Under the pieces are notes generated by a model. The model saw only the letters and a list, made by a program, of their open reading frames with translations, made no database searches and was not told the DNA's origin. Shown in pieces: positions 46,915 through 56,043 of a DNA stretch of 64,000 nucleotides; position 1 is the first letter of the stretch; every line of letters starts with the position of its first letter. The stretch comes from Nocardiopsis sp. ATB16-24. Lineage in GTDB: Bacteria > Actinomycetota > Actinomycetes > Streptosporangiales > Streptosporangiaceae. Made by a program: the position numbers and the translations under genes. The DNA lies in NCBI RefSeq assembly GCF_030271535.1, contig NZ_JASCXJ010000008.1:1-64000 (forward strand), in the 5' to 3' direction.

Positions 46915-48246
46915 CTACTGGCGACCCAACGCCCGGTAGGTCCATCCCGAGGCACGCCAGTACGTGGGATCGAGCGCGTTGCGGCCGTCCACGATGCGTC
47001 TGCGGGCCACGACCTCGGCCAGCTTGTCCGGATTGGCCTCGCGGAACTCCGCCCATTCGGTGAGCAGCAACACCACGTCGGCACCGCGCGCCGCCTCCAA
47101 CATGGAGTTCGCGTAGTTCAGCTGCGGGTGCTCCTCACGGGCCCGCTCCAAGGCGGCGGGGTCGTACACCGTCACCTTCGCGCCGAGGGAGGCGATGGTG
47201 GAGGCCACGTCCAGCGCGGGGGAGTCGCGGATGTCGTCGGAGTTGGGTTTGAACGCCGCGCCCAGCACGGTCACCGTGCGACCGGCGAAACTACCGCCGA
47301 TCAGCTGGCGGGCGATGTCGATGGTGCGCGCTCGGCGGCGCTGGTTGATCGCGTCCACCTCGCGAAGGAAGGACAACGCGGGCTCCACGCCCAGCTCGTC
47401 GGCGCGCGCCATGAACGCGCGGATGTCCTTGGGCAGGCACCCTCCGCCGAAGCCCAACCCCGGGCCGAGGAACTTGCCGCCGATGCGGTCGTCGTAGGAC
47501 AGCGCCTCCGCGAGCTGGATGACGTCGGCGCCGGCCACCTCCGAGACCTCCGCCATCGCGTTGATGAAGGAGATCTTCGTGGCGAGGAAGGCGTTGGCCG
47601 CCACCTTGACCAGCTCCGCGGTCTGCATGTCGGTCACGAGGAAGGGGATCCCCTCGTCGATCTGCTGCTGCCACAGCGTCCGCACGGCCTTCTCCACACG
47701 TGGGGAGTCGGTGCCGATCACGATCCGGTTGGGGCGCAGGGTGTCCTCCACACCGAAGCCCTCACGAAGGAACTCCGGACTCCACCCCAGCTCCGCAGCC
47801 TCACCGGCGGGGGCCAGCGCGGACAGTCGTGCGGCCAAGGTCGCGGCGGTGCCGACCGGGACGGTCGAACGGCCCACGACCACGGTGGGCCGGGTCAGGT
47901 ACGGGGCGAGCCGGTCCACCGCGGCGTTGACGTAGCGCAGGTCCGCGGCGCCGGAGTCGTCGCGCTGTGGTGTGCCCACACAGATCAGGTGCAGGTCGGC
48001 GAACTCGGCGGCCTCGGCGTAGGAGGTCGTGAAGCGCAGACGTCCGGTCGCGAGGTTGGCGGTGAGCAGTTCGTCGAGGCCCGGCTCGTAGAAGGGCACC
48101 CTGCCGGAGCGGAGTATCTCGATCTTGGCCTGGTCGACGTCGAGGCCCAGGACCTCGAACCCCATCTCGGCCAGGCAGGCCGCGGTGGTGGCACCCAGGT
48201 ACCCGGTCCCTATGACCGAGACGCGCATACGGTCCGCTTCGACCAC
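46915..48246 (-). CDS. ugd: UDP-glucose 6-dehydrogenase
   Basis: This 443-residue enzyme oxidises UDP-glucose to UDP-glucuronate. It has the NAD fold VSVIGTGYLGATTAACLAEM, PFYEPGLDELL, STVPVGTAATL, the substrate lysine region ANAFLATKISFINAMAE and the catalytic cysteine in GFGGGCLPKD. The GTG at 48246 has a GGAAGGA site nine bases upstream; ATG 48228 is the alternative. UDP-glucuronate would feed a uronic-acid-containing envelope polymer, in keeping with the LCP, export and transferase genes that follow. Confidence 0.93.
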   Translation of the reverse strand: MVEADRMRVSVIGTGYLGATTAACLAEMGFEVLGLDVDQAKIEILRSGRVPFYEPGLDELLTANLATGRLRFTTSYAEAAEFADLHLICVGTPQRDDSGAADLRYVNAAVDRLAPYLTRPTVVVGRSTVPVGTAATLAARLSALAPAGEAAELGWSPEFLREGFGVEDTLRPNRIVIGTDSPRVEKAVRTLWQQQIDEGIPFLVTDMQTAELVKVAANAFLATKISFINAMAEVSEVAGADVIQLAEALSYDDRIGGKFLGPGLGFGGGCLPKDIRAFMARADELGVEPALSFLREVDAINQRRRARTIDIARQLIGGSFAGRTVTVLGAAFKPNSDDIRDSPALDVASTIASLGAKVTVYDPAALERAREEHPQLNYANSMLEAARGADVVLLLTEWAEFREANPDKLAEVVARRRIVDGRNALDPTYWRASGWTYRALGRQ

Positions 48247-48477
48247 TGGCTTGTGTCCTTCCTCGCTTTCGTCCGCTTCCGTGCTGCTGTTGTGCCCACT
48301 GAAGGCGGTCAGCACCCTGTTCGAGGTGAGAAAACGGACATGATTCGGCCTACGGGTGACGCCCGGGCGCGATGCATCACCTTATGCGCCGGAGTGCGGC
48401 GCTTGACCGAACACGGCGTGAACAGTCAGGCGCTCAGGCTAGCCGGTGGGTCCGGAGCCGCGGGCGCGGGGTGGGCC

Positions 48478-49170
48478 TCAGCGCGGGCGGTCCCGCAGCG
48501 TTCCGGTCTCGTCGTGGGCGTCCTCCAGGGGCGTCCACACCGCGCCCGTCTCACCACGGCGGAAGGGGATCGTCGTCTTGTTCGGATCGCCTTCGAGATC
48601 GTCGTCGACCATCGGTCGCGCCTCGGGGAACACCTCGGGAAGGGTGTCGCCCGGCACTGCCTCGACCGGGTCCGGCTCAGACGCCGAGCGGCGGTACTCC
48701 TCCCGGCTCGTGGTGGCCACGACCCGGTCTGCCGAGGGCGAGTCCGCACCGTGGGAGACCCGCCACCGCGGGGGTGCCACGGCTGTGGCGGCCAGCAGGG
48801 TCCCCAACGGCAGGGCCAGGGCCAGTCCCGCCCCGGACGGGTACAGCGAGCTGTCCTCGTTGAGCCAGGACAACGCCGGTTCCATGGAGGACGGGTGCAC
48901 CACGGGCCACAGACACAGTGCCAGGAGCAGGACGCCGCCGGCCCCCGCCACCAGAGGCGAGACGCGGGAGACCACCAGGTAGGCGCACACCGCCCCCAGG
49001 AGGAACAGCACCACCGCCGACGACACCGTGGACACCGTCACCTCGCCCTCCGCGAGGCGGGGAAGGAGAGCGGACGACCACGCGGCGGCGATCCACAGCA
49101 CGGGGGCCAGGGCGACACCGGCGAGGAAACCGGCCAGGTGTCGGAACACGACAATCCCTCCTCGGGTCAT
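48478..49170 (-). CDS. Hypothetical four-helix membrane protein coupled to LCP gene
   Basis: This 230-residue protein has four hydrophobic helices (about 10-32, 45-68, 74-92 and 112-132) and a long acidic cytoplasmic tail with PNKTTIPFRRGETGAVW. Its start overlaps the stop of the LCP gene by four bases, so it is the second gene of that operon. I do not recognise the family; a role with the LCP ligase in polymer attachment is suggested only by coupling. Confidence 0.72.
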   Translation of the reverse strand: MTRGGIVVFRHLAGFLAGVALAPVLWIAAAWSSALLPRLAEGEVTVSTVSSAVVLFLLGAVCAYLVVSRVSPLVAGAGGVLLLALCLWPVVHPSSMEPALSWLNEDSSLYPSGAGLALALPLGTLLAATAVAPPRWRVSHGADSPSADRVVATTSREEYRRSASEPDPVEAVPGDTLPEVFPEARPMVDDDLEGDPNKTTIPFRRGETGAVWTPLEDAHDETGTLRDRPR

Positions 49171-50672
49171 CCGCAGACGTTGTCCCGCGCGGTCGAAACG
49201 GTCGGGGAGCCCTTGTCGGGGGAGGAATCCCCCTCCGGGGCGTCGTTCCCGTTCTCGCTCTCGGGGACCTCGAACGTCGTGTAGTTGAATCCGACCACGA
49301 TCTGGAGCTCATCGCCCAGGGCGCCGTCCTCCACGATCCGCGACCCGGGGATCATCCCGGCCACGTACTCGGCCGCCGCCTCGTCGCCCGGCCCGTGCCG
49401 CACCTGGCTCTCGGCGATGTCGCTGGAGCTCCAGTTCGACGCCGGGGCGGTCACCTGGAACCCGGAGGTGCGCAGGGCCTCGTCCAGCTGTGAACCCAGG
49501 CCCGGCGCGCCGATCCCGTTGAACACCCGCACCCGGATGTCGGCGGGGTCGGGAGCGGAGCCCGCGTCGGGGGAGGGCTCCTCCGACCCGGAGATCGGCC
49601 TGTCGGCCTGGACCCGGGCGAACAACTCCCGTGCGGCCGGTTCGTCCCACAGCAGGGCGACGTCCCCGCGCTCGGTCCAGTGCTCCATGTCGGCGATGGG
49701 GGTCTGGGTGAAGTCGACCGCCTCCATGTCCAGGTCGCGCATCTGGTAGGCGAGTTCGTTGATCGTCCGGGTGTCCAGCCCCTGGTCCACGGTCACCGAC
49801 GACAGGGAACTGTCCAGGAAGTCCGTCAGTTTGGCGGGGTTGGAGAGGGTCTCGGTGCTCAGCGCCTTGTCGAGCATCGCGGACAGTACCTGCTGTTGGC
49901 GGTCGATCCGGTCCAGGTCCCCCTGGGAGGTGGCGCGCGTGCGGGCGAAGGCCAGGGCCTCGGTACCGTCCACATGGTGGGTCCCGGCGTCCATGTCCAG
50001 GTGGGCCTTGGGGTCGTTGATCGGTTCGGGCAGGCACACCTCGATGCCGCCCAGGGCGTCCACCACGTCCACGAAGCCGTGGAAGTCCACCTCGACGTAG
50101 TGGTCGACGCGGACACCGGTGAGCGCCTCCACGGTCCGCACGGACAGCTGCGGCCCACCGTAGGCGTAGGCGGCGTTGATCTTGTCCTCCCCCTGGCCGG
50201 GGATGTCCACCCACAGGTCGCGCGGGATGCCCACGACCGTGACGCGGTCGCGCTCGTGGTTGAGCCGTACCAGCATGATGGTGTCGGAGCGCTGCCCCGG
50301 GGTGGAGCCCAGGCTCAGCTCCTCCTCGTCCTCCCGGTTGGTCCCGTCACGGCTGTCGGAGCCGATCACCAGGAAGGTCAGGCCGCCCGTGGGCTCGGGA
50401 CGGCCCTCCTCGGACAGGCCGCCGAACACGTCGAACCGGTTGAGGCTGCCCGACATCCAGCCGGTGAGCGCCCATGAGGTCCCCGAGGCGAACAGGACCA
50501 GCAAGGACAGCGCGCTCATCAGCAGCAGTCCGGCGCGGCGTCGCCGGGCCGCCGCACTGGGCACGGTCACCCGTCCGGACCTGGGAGAGGGCTCGGGTGG
50601 AAGGGGTAGAGAACGCTTGCGTCGCAGTTCCTCCGGTCCGTTCCTTCCGGCGCCGTCGTCGCTCATCGGCAT
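49167..50672 (-). CDS. LytR-CpsA-Psr (LCP) family ligase with LytR_C domain
   Basis: This 501-residue membrane protein has a basic cytoplasmic start, one membrane helix (about 48-70), an LCP domain (about 95-300: FLVIGSDSRDG, RSDTIMLVRLN, VGIPRDLWVDIPGQGEDKIN, FARTRATSQGDLDRIDRQQQ) and a C-terminal LytR_C domain (about 385-470). LCP enzymes move lipid-linked teichoic acids, arabinogalactan or other polymers onto peptidoglycan. It lies in the envelope-polymer region, and a sigma-E-like promoter precedes it. The start is ATG 50672 or 50666. Confidence 0.92.
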   Translation of the reverse strand: MPMSDDGAGRNGPEELRRKRSLPLPPEPSPRSGRVTVPSAAARRRRAGLLLMSALSLLVLFASGTSWALTGWMSGSLNRFDVFGGLSEEGRPEPTGGLTFLVIGSDSRDGTNREDEEELSLGSTPGQRSDTIMLVRLNHERDRVTVVGIPRDLWVDIPGQGEDKINAAYAYGGPQLSVRTVEALTGVRVDHYVEVDFHGFVDVVDALGGIEVCLPEPINDPKAHLDMDAGTHHVDGTEALAFARTRATSQGDLDRIDRQQQVLSAMLDKALSTETLSNPAKLTDFLDSSLSSVTVDQGLDTRTINELAYQMRDLDMEAVDFTQTPIADMEHWTERGDVALLWDEPAARELFARVQADRPISGSEEPSPDAGSAPDPADIRVRVFNGIGAPGLGSQLDEALRTSGFQVTAPASNWSSSDIAESQVRHGPGDEAAAEYVAGMIPGSRIVEDGALGDELQIVVGFNYTTFEVPESENGNDAPEGDSSPDKGSPTVSTARDNVCG

Positions 50673-51052
50673 CCCCGTCCCAACCGGTCAACGGTGTCCA
50701 CATCCTTAGGTTGTCACCCGTTCCGTGCGAGTGCGCGGGTTGCCGGGTCCCGGCGTGTTGTCCCTTCCGACCGTCCCTCGTCCCTTCTGACGCCGCTGGA
50801 AAAGGAAGGGTTCCGGGTGATATTTCGTCCTGAGGTGGGTCTGAGGCCTTTGCGTTATCAGAACCTTCGCCTGAACGAGCCGGGAGGTTCCTTCCCCGGA
50901 GCCGGGGTCGATGTCCCCGGCCGCCCCGCCCGGTGCGCGAAGAGCGCTGCCACCGGCCTCGTCACGGGGCGAGCGGACCGTGCGGGTGCAGTACCGTTGA
51001 CGCGCGTACGCTCCTACGCAGTTCCGACATGTCTTGACCCTGGGAAGTGTCC
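50673..51052. other. 380-base divergent interval between LCP and glycosyltransferase genes
   Basis: It holds a candidate ECF promoter for the LCP gene (50789-50814), an AT-richer patch with repeated CTGAGG (about 50831-50851), and a TTGACG hexamer at about 50997 facing the glycosyltransferase without a good -10. No supported coding frame was found. Confidence 0.5.
50789..50814 (-). promoter_or_regulatory. Sigma-E-type promoter candidate for the LCP operon
   Basis: On the reverse strand GGAACC (50814-50809), a 16-base spacer and CGTC (50792-50789) match the GGAAC...CGTC/CGTT pattern of actinobacterial envelope-stress sigma factors. The same pattern precedes sigE in this window. It is about 117 bases upstream of the LCP start. 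Confidence 0.5.
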
Positions 51053-52048
51053 GTGTCCTGGCCGCCTGTCTCCGTCGTCATGCCCGTACTCAACGAAGAG
51101 CGCCACCTCGCCGCCGCGGTGGAGCACGTCCTCGCCCAGGACTACCCGGGCGAACTGGAGGTCGTCCTCGGGGTCGGCCCGTCCTCGGACCGCACCCGCG
51201 AGGTCGCCGACGGACTCGCCGCCGCCGACTCCCGGGTCAGGGTGGTGGACAACCCCACCGGGAAGACCCCGGCGGGACTCAACGCGGCGATCAGAGCCTC
51301 CTCGCACGACATCGTCGCCCGTATCGACGGGCACGCGATGATGCCCTCGGACTACCTGAGGGTGGCCGTGGAGACGCTCCGCGAGACGGGCGCCGACAAC
51401 GTCGGCGGCATCATGGCGGCCGAGGGGACGACCCCGTGGGAGAAGGCCGTCGCCGCGGCGATGACCTCCAAGGTGGGCGTGGGCAACGCGCGCTTCCACA
51501 CCGGTGGCGAGGGCGGTCCGGTCGACACCGTGTACCTGGGCGTCTTCCGGCGGTCGGCGTTGGACCGGGTCGGCGGTTACGACGAGGCGTTCCTGCGCGC
51601 CCAGGACTGGGAGATGAACCATCGCATCCGCCAGAGCGGAGGGACGGTGTGGTTCCAGCCGCGCATGCGGGTCTCCTACCGTCCCCGCCGCAACGTGCGT
51701 CTACTCGCCAAGCAGTACTTCCACTACGGCCGTTGGCGCAGAGTGGTCGCCCGTCAGCACAAGGGCACCATCAACATGCGCTACCTGGCCCCGCCCATCG
51801 CCCTGGTCGGTGTGCTCGTCGGGCTGGTCGGCGGCTTCTTCCTCTGGCCGCTGTTCCTGGTCCCGGCCGCCTACCTGGCCCTCGTCACGGCCGCGACGGT
51901 GCCTCTGGGCCGTGGGCTTCCTCTCGCCGGCCTGGCGATGATCCCGGTCGCGTTGGCCACCATGCACATGTCGTGGGGCGCGGGGTTCATCACCAGTCCA
52001 CCCGGACTCGGCTCGGACTCGCGCACGGCGCAGGCCGCACGCTCCTGA
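51053..52048 (+). CDS. Family 2 glycosyltransferase with C-terminal membrane helices
   Basis: The roughly 331-residue GT-A enzyme begins VSVVMPVLNEERHLAAAVEH. It has RIDGHAMMPSDYL in place of the canonical DxD loop, GGDN-like ADNVGGIMAA, and RAQDWEMNHRIRQSGG as the acceptor ED-like motif. Two or three hydrophobic helices lie near 240-310. It may add a sugar to a lipid carrier on the inner face of the membrane, like ExoA/succinoglycan-type transferases. The GTG at 51053 has GGAAG 5-6 bases upstream; one at 51047 would abut it. Confidence 0.85.
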   Translation: MSWPPVSVVMPVLNEERHLAAAVEHVLAQDYPGELEVVLGVGPSSDRTREVADGLAAADSRVRVVDNPTGKTPAGLNAAIRASSHDIVARIDGHAMMPSDYLRVAVETLRETGADNVGGIMAAEGTTPWEKAVAAAMTSKVGVGNARFHTGGEGGPVDTVYLGVFRRSALDRVGGYDEAFLRAQDWEMNHRIRQSGGTVWFQPRMRVSYRPRRNVRLLAKQYFHYGRWRRVVARQHKGTINMRYLAPPIALVGVLVGLVGGFFLWPLFLVPAAYLALVTAATVPLGRGLPLAGLAMIPVALATMHMSWGAGFITSPPGLGSDSRTAQAARS

Positions 52049-52148
52049 GGAGCCCGGCGCCTCCTCCGACCGTGTCCGCGCGCCGGGGCCGCCCACCGAC
52101 GAGGAGTTCACCGCCGAGAAGGTCGGACCCCTCGACCGGATCCGACGG

Positions 52149-52928
52149 TCAGGCGTCCCCGGGATCGGCGTCGAGCCCCTTGAGGGCGGACACCACGCCG
52201 GGGACGTCGTCCACCACGACCGCGTCCATCCCCGCCTCGGCGAAGCGGGCGGCGTCCACCGGGTCGGGGCACCACGAGAGCACCTCGATCCCCGCACGGT
52301 GCGCCAGGTCCACGGTGTACTCCACGGAGCGGCGGCCGGGACGCGGCGCGTCCCCGGTCAGGCCGAAGGAGCGTGCGTCGATCGCCACGAGCGGGCATCC
52401 CATGCCGACCGCGCCCGCCACCGCCTGGTCCAGGGGGTTGCGCACGAACGGCATCCACGCCGTGGGGACCCGGGGCGCCCCCTCGTGGACGGACAGCAGG
52501 ACGCCGGGGTCGAAGGAGCAGACGAACACCCGGCGGCGCGCGGCCTCCCGGCGCAGGTACGGCAGGAGGAGGCTCACCGTCCGCCGTGCCGGAGCGTCGA
52601 CCGCGTCCTCCATCACCGACTTGACGTCCACGTCCAGACCCACGTCGTCGGGGAAGGCGTCCAGGCCCTCGTCCAGGCCCACCAGGCCCGCCTCGGCGCA
52701 CTCTCGGGCGGTCAGGTCCACGATCGCGCGGCCGTCGTCCAGCGCGGCGTCGTGGTACAGCACGAGCGCGTCGTCCGCGGTGCGGCGCACGTCGATCTCG
52801 ATCCAGTCCGCCCCGGCCCGCGCCGCCGCCACGAACGACTCCACCGTGTTCTCCCGTGCGCCGTCGACGACGCCGCGACCCGCGCCCCGGTGACCGATCA
52901 CCTCGGTCGCCTCGAACACCCGGTTCAC
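52149..52928 (-). CDS. Glycerophosphodiester phosphodiesterase
   Basis: This 259-residue GDPD TIM barrel has the catalytic pair in IGHRGAG and YHDAALD, metal ligands in ENTVESF and WIEIDVRRTADD, and later LDVDVKS. It would cleave glycerophosphodiesters to glycerol phosphate plus alcohol. There is no signal peptide, so it acts inside the cell. It overlaps the cytidylyltransferase gene by four bases (GTGA), which ties it to the envelope-polymer locus, possibly to recycle glycerol-phosphate units. Confidence 0.9.
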   Translation of the reverse strand: MNRVFEATEVIGHRGAGRGVVDGARENTVESFVAAARAGADWIEIDVRRTADDALVLYHDAALDDGRAIVDLTARECAEAGLVGLDEGLDAFPDDVGLDVDVKSVMEDAVDAPARRTVSLLLPYLRREAARRRVFVCSFDPGVLLSVHEGAPRVPTAWMPFVRNPLDQAVAGAVGMGCPLVAIDARSFGLTGDAPRPGRRSVEYTVDLAHRAGIEVLSWCPDPVDAARFAEAGMDAVVVDDVPGVVSALKGLDADPGDA

Positions 52929-53674
52929 GCCTTCGCCCCCGTCGGTCCGGTGTGCTCGCGCATCCGGCGCAGCAGCGTCTCGGCGACCTCGATGTCGCCC
53001 GGGTTCGTCACCTTGATGTTGCCCTCCTCGCCCGGCACGATCCGTACCTCCTCCTCCGGCAGGTAGCGCAGCACCACACCGCAGTCGTCGGTGGCCACCA
53101 GGTGGGGGTCGGCCATGGCCGACTCGTAGGCGCGGCGGATCACGCCGAGCCTGAACCCCTGGGGGGTCTGCATCCTGCGCAGTTCATCGCGCGGCGGCAC
53201 GTGTGCGATCACCTGGCCACCGGAGCGGCCCGGCGCCACCCGCACCACGGTGTCGGAGCTGGGCACCGCCACCCCGACCGCCCCCGCCTCCCGGAGGGCC
53301 GCCGTACACGCGCTGATCGTGGCCGGTCGTACGAGCGGACGCGCCGCGTCGTGCAACAGCACGAGGTCGGTGTCGGCGGCGTGCTCCATAGCCGCCAGGG
53401 CCGCCATGGAGGTGTCGGTGCGGGTCGCGCCCCCGGGAAGCACCGCGCCGACCTTGCCGAACCCGGCCTCGGCGACGAGGCCGCGCACGTACTCCAGGTG
53501 CTCCCGCACCATGAGCACGATGATCTCGTCCACGTCGGGGCACGCCTCGAAGGCGGCGATCGTGTGCTCGATCACCGGACGCCCCGCCAAGGGCAGTAGT
53601 TGCTTGGGCGAGGACGCGCCCATCCGCGCACCGACCCCTCCGGCCAGGATCGCCGCGATCACGCGCGGACGCAT
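52925..53674 (-). CDS. TarI/IspD-family cytidylyltransferase
   Basis: This 249-residue enzyme has the nucleotide loop ILAGGVGARMGASSPKQLLP, VLPGGATRTDTSM and LLHDAARPLVRP, and ends with GNIKVTNPGDIEVAETLL. These motifs are shared by IspD (MEP pathway) and TarI (ribitol-5-phosphate cytidylyltransferase). The AGG in the loop, instead of PAAG of most IspD, and the surroundings (GDPD, TagGH-like exporter, no ispF or carD nearby) favour a TarI-like role making CDP-ribitol or another CDP-polyol for a wall polymer. IspD remains possible. Confidence 0.8.
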   Translation of the reverse strand: MRPRVIAAILAGGVGARMGASSPKQLLPLAGRPVIEHTIAAFEACPDVDEIIVLMVREHLEYVRGLVAEAGFGKVGAVLPGGATRTDTSMAALAAMEHAADTDLVLLHDAARPLVRPATISACTAALREAGAVGVAVPSSDTVVRVAPGRSGGQVIAHVPPRDELRRMQTPQGFRLGVIRRAYESAMADPHLVATDDCGVVLRYLPEEEVRIVPGEEGNIKVTNPGDIEVAETLLRRMREHTGPTGAKA

Positions 53675-54121
53675 GGCTCCACCTCGTTTCCGTCGTTCGC
53701 GGTCGCGCCGCTCCGCACCCGTTCACCATGACGTCTTGTCTCGCCCATGGTCGCTCTCCGTACCGAGAGCGGCGTGGGTGCGGCAAACAGCGTAGGCCGA
53801 ACCTTCCGCGAGCCGTCCGGGCGGTCGCCCAGGGCGGGAGACAGAACGCGCATTTCCGACAGGTGGGGTGGCGCGACTCGTCGTTCACAGCGGTAACCTA
53901 TGGACGCCTGTATGGCGTGCCCGGCACGGACCACCTCCGAGATGCGGTCGTGAAGCCGGGCGCGGTCCGTGACATCCCCCGGTCGCCAGGACACCCTCCC
54001 CCCTGTTTCGGCACGGCACGCGGGGTGGACCGCGCGTGTCGGCCGGTGCGCGCAGGCGGACACGAACACGCCTGTCCGGCACATCGTGGACCGGACGAGA
54101 CATCAATCCTTGGAGGTGGCG
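53675..54121. other. 447-base divergent interval before the ABC exporter
   Basis: It contains a hairpin with arms CGCTCTC and GAGAGCG (53752-53771) and little else of note. Forward frames through it lack G/C third-position bias, and the permease start is set by its ribosome site. No firm promoter was found. Confidence 0.45.
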
Positions 54122-54958
54122 GTGGCGTCAAGGGCGCTGGCCGTCTGGGAGCACCGGAAGGTCGTCGGCCTCCTGGTCCGGCGCGACCTGAAGGTCAAGT
54201 ACCAGCAGTCCGTACTGGGGTACGCGTGGACGATGTTGGAGCCGTTGGCTCTGACGATGGTCTACTTCTTCGTCTTCGGCGTCATCCTCAACGCCAACCG
54301 GGGACTGCCGGAGGAGGCCATGGCCCAGGGCGGCTTCCTGCTGTTCCTCGTGGCCGGGATCCTGCCGTGGAACACCTTCGGAGCCATCATGTCGGAGGCT
54401 CCGAGGGCGATGATCACGCACTCCAAACTGATCACCACGATGAAGGTGCCCCGGGAGATCTTCCCGCTGGCCACCGTCGGCACGAAGTTCGTCGAGTACC
54501 TGCTCACCTGGCCGGTGCTGATCGTCTTCGTGATCGTCCTGGGCGGCAGGCCCTCGTGGGAGGGCGTGCTGGTCTGGCTGCCGCTGGCCATCGTGTTGCA
54601 GTTCACCTTCGGACTCGGCCTGACCCTGTTCCTGTCGGCGGTCAACGTACTGCTGCGCGACGTGGAACGCCTGGTGCGCATCGTCACGCGCCTGCTGTTC
54701 TACGGTTCGGCGATCCTCTTCCCGGCCGCGATGGTGCTCGACTCCGCCGAGGTCCCCGCGTGGGCCAAGACGGCCTTCCAGCTCAACCCGTTGCTGGGTA
54801 TCTTCGAGATGCATCGTTCCGTGTGGTTCGCGAACTTCGAGGAGTTGACTCCGACCACCGTCGCGTTGGCCGCGTCGGTGATCGGCTCGATTCTGATGCT
54901 GGTCATCGGATACTGGACGTTCCGCCGTCTTGAGATGTCCGTCCTGAAGGAGTTGTGA
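54122..54958 (+). CDS. ABC-2 type polysaccharide/polyol-phosphate export permease (TagG/Wzm-like)
   Basis: This 278-residue permease has six membrane helices. Its cytoplasmic start WEHRKVVGLLVRRDLKVKYQ and QSVLGYAWTMLEPLALTMVY match TagG/Wzm. It should export a lipid-linked glycopolymer with the ATPase encoded next. The GTG at 54122 has a GGAGG site five bases upstream. The permease stop overlaps the ATPase ATG (TGATG), so the two are coupled. Confidence 0.93.
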   Translation: MASRALAVWEHRKVVGLLVRRDLKVKYQQSVLGYAWTMLEPLALTMVYFFVFGVILNANRGLPEEAMAQGGFLLFLVAGILPWNTFGAIMSEAPRAMITHSKLITTMKVPREIFPLATVGTKFVEYLLTWPVLIVFVIVLGGRPSWEGVLVWLPLAIVLQFTFGLGLTLFLSAVNVLLRDVERLVRIVTRLLFYGSAILFPAAMVLDSAEVPAWAKTAFQLNPLLGIFEMHRSVWFANFEELTPTTVALAASVIGSILMLVIGYWTFRRLEMSVLKEL

Positions 54959-55833
54959 TGGCGCACCCGACCTACGGCGCCGGGCTCACCACCGGGCCGG
55001 TCATCGAGGCCAAGGGGCTAGGCGTCAAGTTCGCCGTGAACCGCCGACGCAAACGCAGTCTGCGCGAGATGTTCATCCACGGGAACAAGCGCGACCCCAA
55101 CGCCGAGGGCGACGAGTTCTGGCCGTTGCGCGACGTGACGTTCGAGATCGGCAAGGGCGAGTGCGTGGGCATCGTCGGCAAGAACGGCACCGGAAAGTCG
55201 ACCCTGCTCAAGCTCATCGCCGGAGTGCTCATCCCCGACGAGGGCGAGGTCCACGTCCACGGCAAGGTCGCCCCGTTGCTGGAGCTGCGTGCCGGCTTCA
55301 ACGACAACCTCACCGGACGTGAGAACGTCTACCTGGTCGGCTCCCTGCACGGGATGACCGAGAAGCAGATCGACGAGCGTTTCGACGAGATCGTCGACTT
55401 CGCCGAGATCAAGTCCAGGTTCGTGGACACCCCGGTGCGTCACTACTCCAGTGGCATGAAGGTGCGCCTCGGATTCGCGCTCATTTCCCAACTGGAGCAC
55501 CCGATCATGCTGGTCGACGAGGTGCTCGCGGTGGGTGACAAGGCGTTCAAGCGCAAGTGCTACGAGGCCATCGACCGCATGCTGGCCAACCAACGCACGA
55601 TGGTCCTGGTGTCGCACAACGAGAAGGACCTGCGCCGGTTCTGCAACCGCGGGCTGTACATCAAGGGCGGTGGACTGGCCCTGGACACCGACATCGACGC
55701 CGCCCTCGCCGCCTACAACGAGGACACCAAGCTGGAGATCGACGAGCGCAAGAAGCGCGACGCGGCGAAGAAGAAGCGTGCGGAACAGGCCGAGCAGGAC
55801 GGTGCCGACGGCGACGGCGGCCAGGCCGCCTGA
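54958..55833 (+). CDS. ABC transporter ATPase for polymer export (TagH/Wzt-like)
   Basis: This 291-residue ATPase has Walker A GKNGTGKST (74-82), signature YSSGMKVRL (from 163) and Walker B LVDEVLAVGD (about 185). The insert KRDPNAEGDEFWPLRDVTFE and APLLELRAGFNDNLTGRENV are specific to O-antigen/teichoic-acid exporters. The last 50 residues are a charged Lys/Glu-rich helix with no carbohydrate-binding domain, so export is probably not coupled to chain-end recognition. AAGGAG precedes the ATG. Confidence 0.94.
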   Translation: MAHPTYGAGLTTGPVIEAKGLGVKFAVNRRRKRSLREMFIHGNKRDPNAEGDEFWPLRDVTFEIGKGECVGIVGKNGTGKSTLLKLIAGVLIPDEGEVHVHGKVAPLLELRAGFNDNLTGRENVYLVGSLHGMTEKQIDERFDEIVDFAEIKSRFVDTPVRHYSSGMKVRLGFALISQLEHPIMLVDEVLAVGDKAFKRKCYEAIDRMLANQRTMVLVSHNEKDLRRFCNRGLYIKGGGLALDTDIDAALAAYNEDTKLEIDERKKRDAAKKKRAEQAEQDGADGDGGQAA

Positions 55834-55963
55834 GCGTTCTCGCGAACCCTTCCCCGGCGGGGACGGGCCGGAACGTGCGCGCTGTCGAAGGATTCGGTGG
55901 TGCGCGCGTTCGCGTCCCCACGTGTCCGAAAAAGCCCCACGGGGCTCCTGGAATGCCCTGAAC

Positions 55964-55981
55964 CACTGACGCGTGTCAGTG
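55964..55981. terminator. Hairpin after the exporter genes
   Basis: CACTGAC-GCGT-GTCAGTG is a perfect 7-bp stem. A shorter AGCCCC/GGGGCT hairpin lies about 20 bases before it. Together they may terminate or attenuate the exporter transcript. Confidence 0.5.
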
Positions 55982-56043
55982 ATTGAACGACCACACACCG
56001 TGAGGAACGGTGTCTCCCAGCAGAACCGGGGGAGGGCACGTCC

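Noticed and set aside
45148-49284. A 1378-codon forward open frame
   Set aside because: It runs antisense to the TNT, ugd and LCP-coupled genes, and its codons lack third-position bias. In 70%+ GC DNA such frames arise because stop codons are rare opposite real genes.
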